Shown here: piece after piece, positions 25,151 to 27,207 of the stretch | How positions within the stretch are numbered: position 1 is the first letter of the stretch | Layout: each line of letters begins with the position of its first letter | Origin: a virus | IMG/VR virus record: IMGVR_UViG_3300035703_000369 | Coordinates: 1-27,207 of that record | Length of the DNA: 27,207 bases | Direction: 5' to 3' (one strand) | The notes under the pieces: model-generated | What the model saw: only the letters and a program-made list of their open reading frames with translations | Told to the model about the DNA's origin: nothing | Database searches by the model: none | Position numbers and translations under genes: made by a program

Positions 25151-27207
25151 CTATTCCTCGACACTCACAATGGACACCCTCTGGCTGTTGTTGCCAGTAC
25201 CGAAAGCAATGGAGCGCGCGGTAACCGCGGCGCGATAGGTTCGATCCGAGAGGCTCGCGTCGCTGTCGGTGTAACTCGCCGAGCCGCTCATGTTTTGAGT
25301 CCAGATTCGCGCGTAGAGATTGTTCGGATACGGCTCCGAATCCGTCTCGTATGACCAGCTCCCGCTGACGTTAAGAGTTGCGACTTCGGTCTCTGCCCCG
25401 CTGCCGATCTTTCGGTAGAGCTTGACCGTGGCCGAGATCGAGCCGCTGTCAGTACCCGTCGATGAGCCCTGCATTTGCGTCCAGTTCCCGCTGTACGCAT
25501 AGCTGACCGTGACGACCTTCGGGTCGCCGTTGGTGCCGAACGGACCGACGGTGATCTGTGCGGTCGCCGAAAGGTCGCTCGTCTCCCCGCGGTTTGTAAG
25601 CGTTCCCGCCGAAAGCGTTCCGCCGAAATAGGCGGAGCCGTTGGTCTTGAGGTAGTAGGTCGCGTTCGCTTCGGTGCAGCTCGAGAGGCTTGCAAAGTAA
25701 GGCCCGTACCATTCGATGAACTGCGAGGTGCTGCCGAACGGAGCCCCGGTAACCTTCATGTAGGAGCCGGTCGTCGTAATCGTGCGGCCGTTGGTGACGT
25801 CTACGCGGAAGCTGTCCGCGGAGTTGCGGATCGTTCCTGCGGTGAGCGTTCCGATGTTTGCCGTGATGCTCGAGAGGTCGGTGACCGAGATCTTCGCGGC
25901 CGTAATCGAACCCGCGGAAATCTTGTCGGCGGTGACAGCATTCGCAGCGATGTTCGTCGCTGTGATTGCGTTCGCGGCGATCTTGTCGCCGGTAATTGTC
26001 GAGGCGGTGATCTTGTCCGCGGTCACCGCTCCGGCGGCGAGCTTTGCCGTCTCGACCGCTCCAGCGGAAATCTTCGCGGCGGTGATAGCGTTGGCCGCGA
26101 TCGTGTCGGCTGTGACTGCCCCGGCTGCGATCTTTGCGGTCTCAATCGCTCCGGCGGAGATCTTTACTGCTGTGATCGCGTTCGCGCCGATCTCGTTCGC
26201 GGTTACTGCTCCGGCGGCGATCTTTGATGTCTCAATCGCCCCGGCTGAAATCTTCCCCGCGGTGATTGCATTGGCGGCGATCTCATTCGCGGTGACTGCG
26301 CCTGCTGCGAGCTTTGCAGTCGTGACCGCACCCGCCGAGATCTCCGAGGCCGTAACGGCGCCCGCTGCGATATTCGCTGCGGTGATCGTATCGGCTGCGA
26401 TCTCGTTGGCGGTAATTGCACCCGCGGCAATTTTCGCGGTGCTTATTGCGCCGTCTGTGATCTGCGTTCCGACGATCTGCCCGGTGAGCTTTGCCGCTGT
26501 GATGGATTCGATCTGCGAGTTTGTAAGCTGGCCGGTAATTTTCGTCGACGCGATCGCTTCGAGCTGTGCGTTTGTAAGCTGGCCGGTGATCTTTGTCGCG
26601 GCGATTGCCTCGAGCTGCGCGTTCGTTAATTGCCCGCTGATCTTTGTGGCCGCAACCGCTTCGATCTGCGCGTTTGTGAGCTGTCCTGTGATCTTGGAGG
26701 CGGCGAGCGCGGAGACTTGCGCGTCCTGGAGCTGCCCGGAAATATCGACCGACGGGACCGCAGTCGTCCACCCGGAGGCGGTGTAGCGGTAGAGCTTTGA
26801 GTCCGTCGTCAGGAATGCCATCCGGCCGACGAAGAGGTTCGTCGATGGGAGCGAGCTGACAATCTCGTAGCCGATTTTATTCTTCGAGACAGCGAAGGTC
26901 GCGGTGTAGGTGACGCCGTTATAGACCGCCGACAGAGTCAGAGTCCCGACATCGACCGAGAGCGCCGTGATGCGATAGTAGCCCTTCGGCTGACCGCTGA
27001 CCGGCGAGTTCGTTGCAGTATTGATCGAGCCGGTGACGCCCGAGCCCGCGGTGGCGGAAAGCGTCGCCGAGGCTGTGACATCGGTCGCTCCCTGGTAGAC
27101 CTTCAGCGTACCGTCAGCGCCCGAGAAGTCTGGAACGGTGCCGTCGGCGTAGGCGTTGAGCTGGAAGGAGCTCTTCGAGAGCTGAATGTTGACGGCATCG
27201 ACACCGT
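25151..27207 (-). CDS. Large tail tip/fibre protein, C-terminal part (cut by window edge)
   Basis: The frame is open from 27207 to the TAG at 25151 (685 codons). An internal ATG at 26821 is not the start, because the coding sequence continues upstream without a stop (for example V-Y-N-G-V-T-Y-T-A-T-F-A-V-S-K-N-K and L-P-S-T-N-L-F-V-G-R). The N-terminus is outside the window. The segment L-T-T-D-x-K-L-Y-R-Y-x-x-x-x-W is typical of the C-terminal part of lambda J-like tip proteins. It is followed by 17-residue and 10-residue repeat arrays and a beta-rich end. It would form the distal tail tip or central fibre that contacts the host. Lysis genes follow at once. Confidence 0.88.
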   Translation of the reverse strand, partial: GVDAVNIQLSKSSFQLNAYADGTVPDFSGADGTLKVYQGATDVTASATLSATAGSGVTGSINTATNSPVSGQPKGYYRITALSVDVGTLTLSAVYNGVTYTATFAVSKNKIGYEIVSSLPSTNLFVGRMAFLTTDSKLYRYTASGWTTAVPSVDISGQLQDAQVSALAASKITGQLTNAQIEAVAATKISGQLTNAQLEAIAATKITGQLTNAQLEAIASTKITGQLTNSQIESITAAKLTGQIVGTQITDGAISTAKIAAGAITANEIAADTITAANIAAGAVTASEISAGAVTTAKLAAGAVTANEIAANAITAGKISAGAIETSKIAAGAVTANEIGANAITAVKISAGAIETAKIAAGAVTADTIAANAITAAKISAGAVETAKLAAGAVTADKITASTITGDKIAANAITATNIAANAVTADKISAGSITAAKISVTDLSSITANIGTLTAGTIRNSADSFRVDVTNGRTITTTGSYMKVTGAPFGSTSQFIEWYGPYFASLSSCTEANATYYLKTNGSAYFGGTLSAGTLTNRGETSDLSATAQITVGPFGTNGDPKVVTVSYAYSGNWTQMQGSSTGTDSGSISATVKLYRKIGSGAETEVATLNVSGSWSYETDSEPYPNNLYARIWTQNMSGSASYTDSDASLSDRTYRAAVTARSIAFGTGNNSQRVSIVSVEE
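25895..26434 (-). repeat. Ten-residue repeats (about 18 units) in tail protein
   Basis: The encoded decapeptide follows (K/E/N)I-(A/S)-A-(G/N)-A-(I/V)-T-A-x, repeated without gaps (30-bp period at DNA level). Triplets also form a 30-residue higher-order unit (K-I-S-A-G-A-I-E-T-S, K-I-A-A-G-A-V-T-A-N, E-I-G-A-N-A-I-T-A-V). A regular beta-solenoid or triple-stranded fibre is likely. Confidence 0.9.
26441..26746 (-). repeat. 17-residue repeats (six units) in tail protein
   Basis: Six consecutive units of K-I-(T/S)-G-Q-L-T-N-A-Q-(I/L)-E-A-(I/V)-A-(A/S)-T (51-bp period), the first and last diverged. They join directly to the ten-residue array. They are coding repeats, likely an elongated fibre stalk. 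Confidence 0.9.

Noticed and set aside
25895-26746. Direct repeats as a possible CRISPR array
   Set aside because: Repeats are contiguous, in frame and coding, without unique spacers.
25475-26786. Long plus-strand frames opposite the repeat-rich tail protein, with periodic residues
   Set aside because: Their periodicity is a mirror of the coding repeats on the minus strand.

Overview
The window is a compact, GC-rich (around 60% by eye) genome segment of a temperate, lambda-like tailed phage of a Gram-negative host, most likely a proteobacterium. The evidence is an HK97-type head module, a LexA/S24-type repressor divergent from a YdaS/Cro-like gene, a lambda-like early-gene order, a Rz/Rz1-like spanin pair (which implies an outer membrane), and a large serine recombinase as likely integrase. 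No host genes, rRNA, tRNA or CRISPR arrays were seen.

Layout, left to right. (1) 1-6149, minus strand: virion genes. These are a partial tail protein, a DUF7936-like protein, a 1332-residue tail fibre with a C-terminal S74 chaperone, a small tail-fibre-type protein, a DUF115-like protein and a small head-proximal protein. (2) 6201-11285, minus: major capsid protein, prohead protease, portal, large and small terminase. (3) 11371-15791, minus: HNH nuclease, Q-like late regulator, RusA resolvase, a PD-(D/E)XK-like protein, several small proteins, a protein ending in an SSB-like acidic tip, a putative helicase loader, a DUF1376 replication protein and the YdaS/Cro-like regulator. (4) 15792-16665: immunity region with the repressor gene flanked by two clusters of ACC-N4-GGT operator-like sites and three promoter-like sequences. 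(5) 16666-21937, plus: a lambda-PL-like operon with a small membrane protein, YqaJ exonuclease, AlpA/Xis-like protein, putative annealing protein, small proteins, a low-GC GIY-YIG protein and the serine recombinase. (6) 21911-27207, minus: Rz1, Rz, DUF3310, metallophosphoesterase, metallopeptidase, holin-like protein, amidase, a membrane/coiled-coil protein, and the C-terminal part of a large repeat-rich tail protein that runs off the right edge.

How it works together. In lysogeny the repressor would bind both operator clusters. On RecA activation it would self-cleave (Ala-Gly site with a Ser-Lys dyad). The leftward promoter then makes Cro, replication proteins and the Q-like regulator. The rightward promoter makes recombination and excision functions. 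The Q-like product would then open the late operon, which starts at HNH/terminase, runs off the left edge, and logically re-enters at the right edge to finish with lysis. Missing from the window are head-tail connectors, tail tube, tape measure and tail tip N-terminal genes; the left and right edges probably join in the circular phage map.

Most genes are coupled by 4-nt ATGA or GTGA start/stop overlaps. There is no stretch of more than 300 bases without a gene; the largest non-coding gaps are 15792-15870, 16540-16665, 11286-11370 and 19018-19084.
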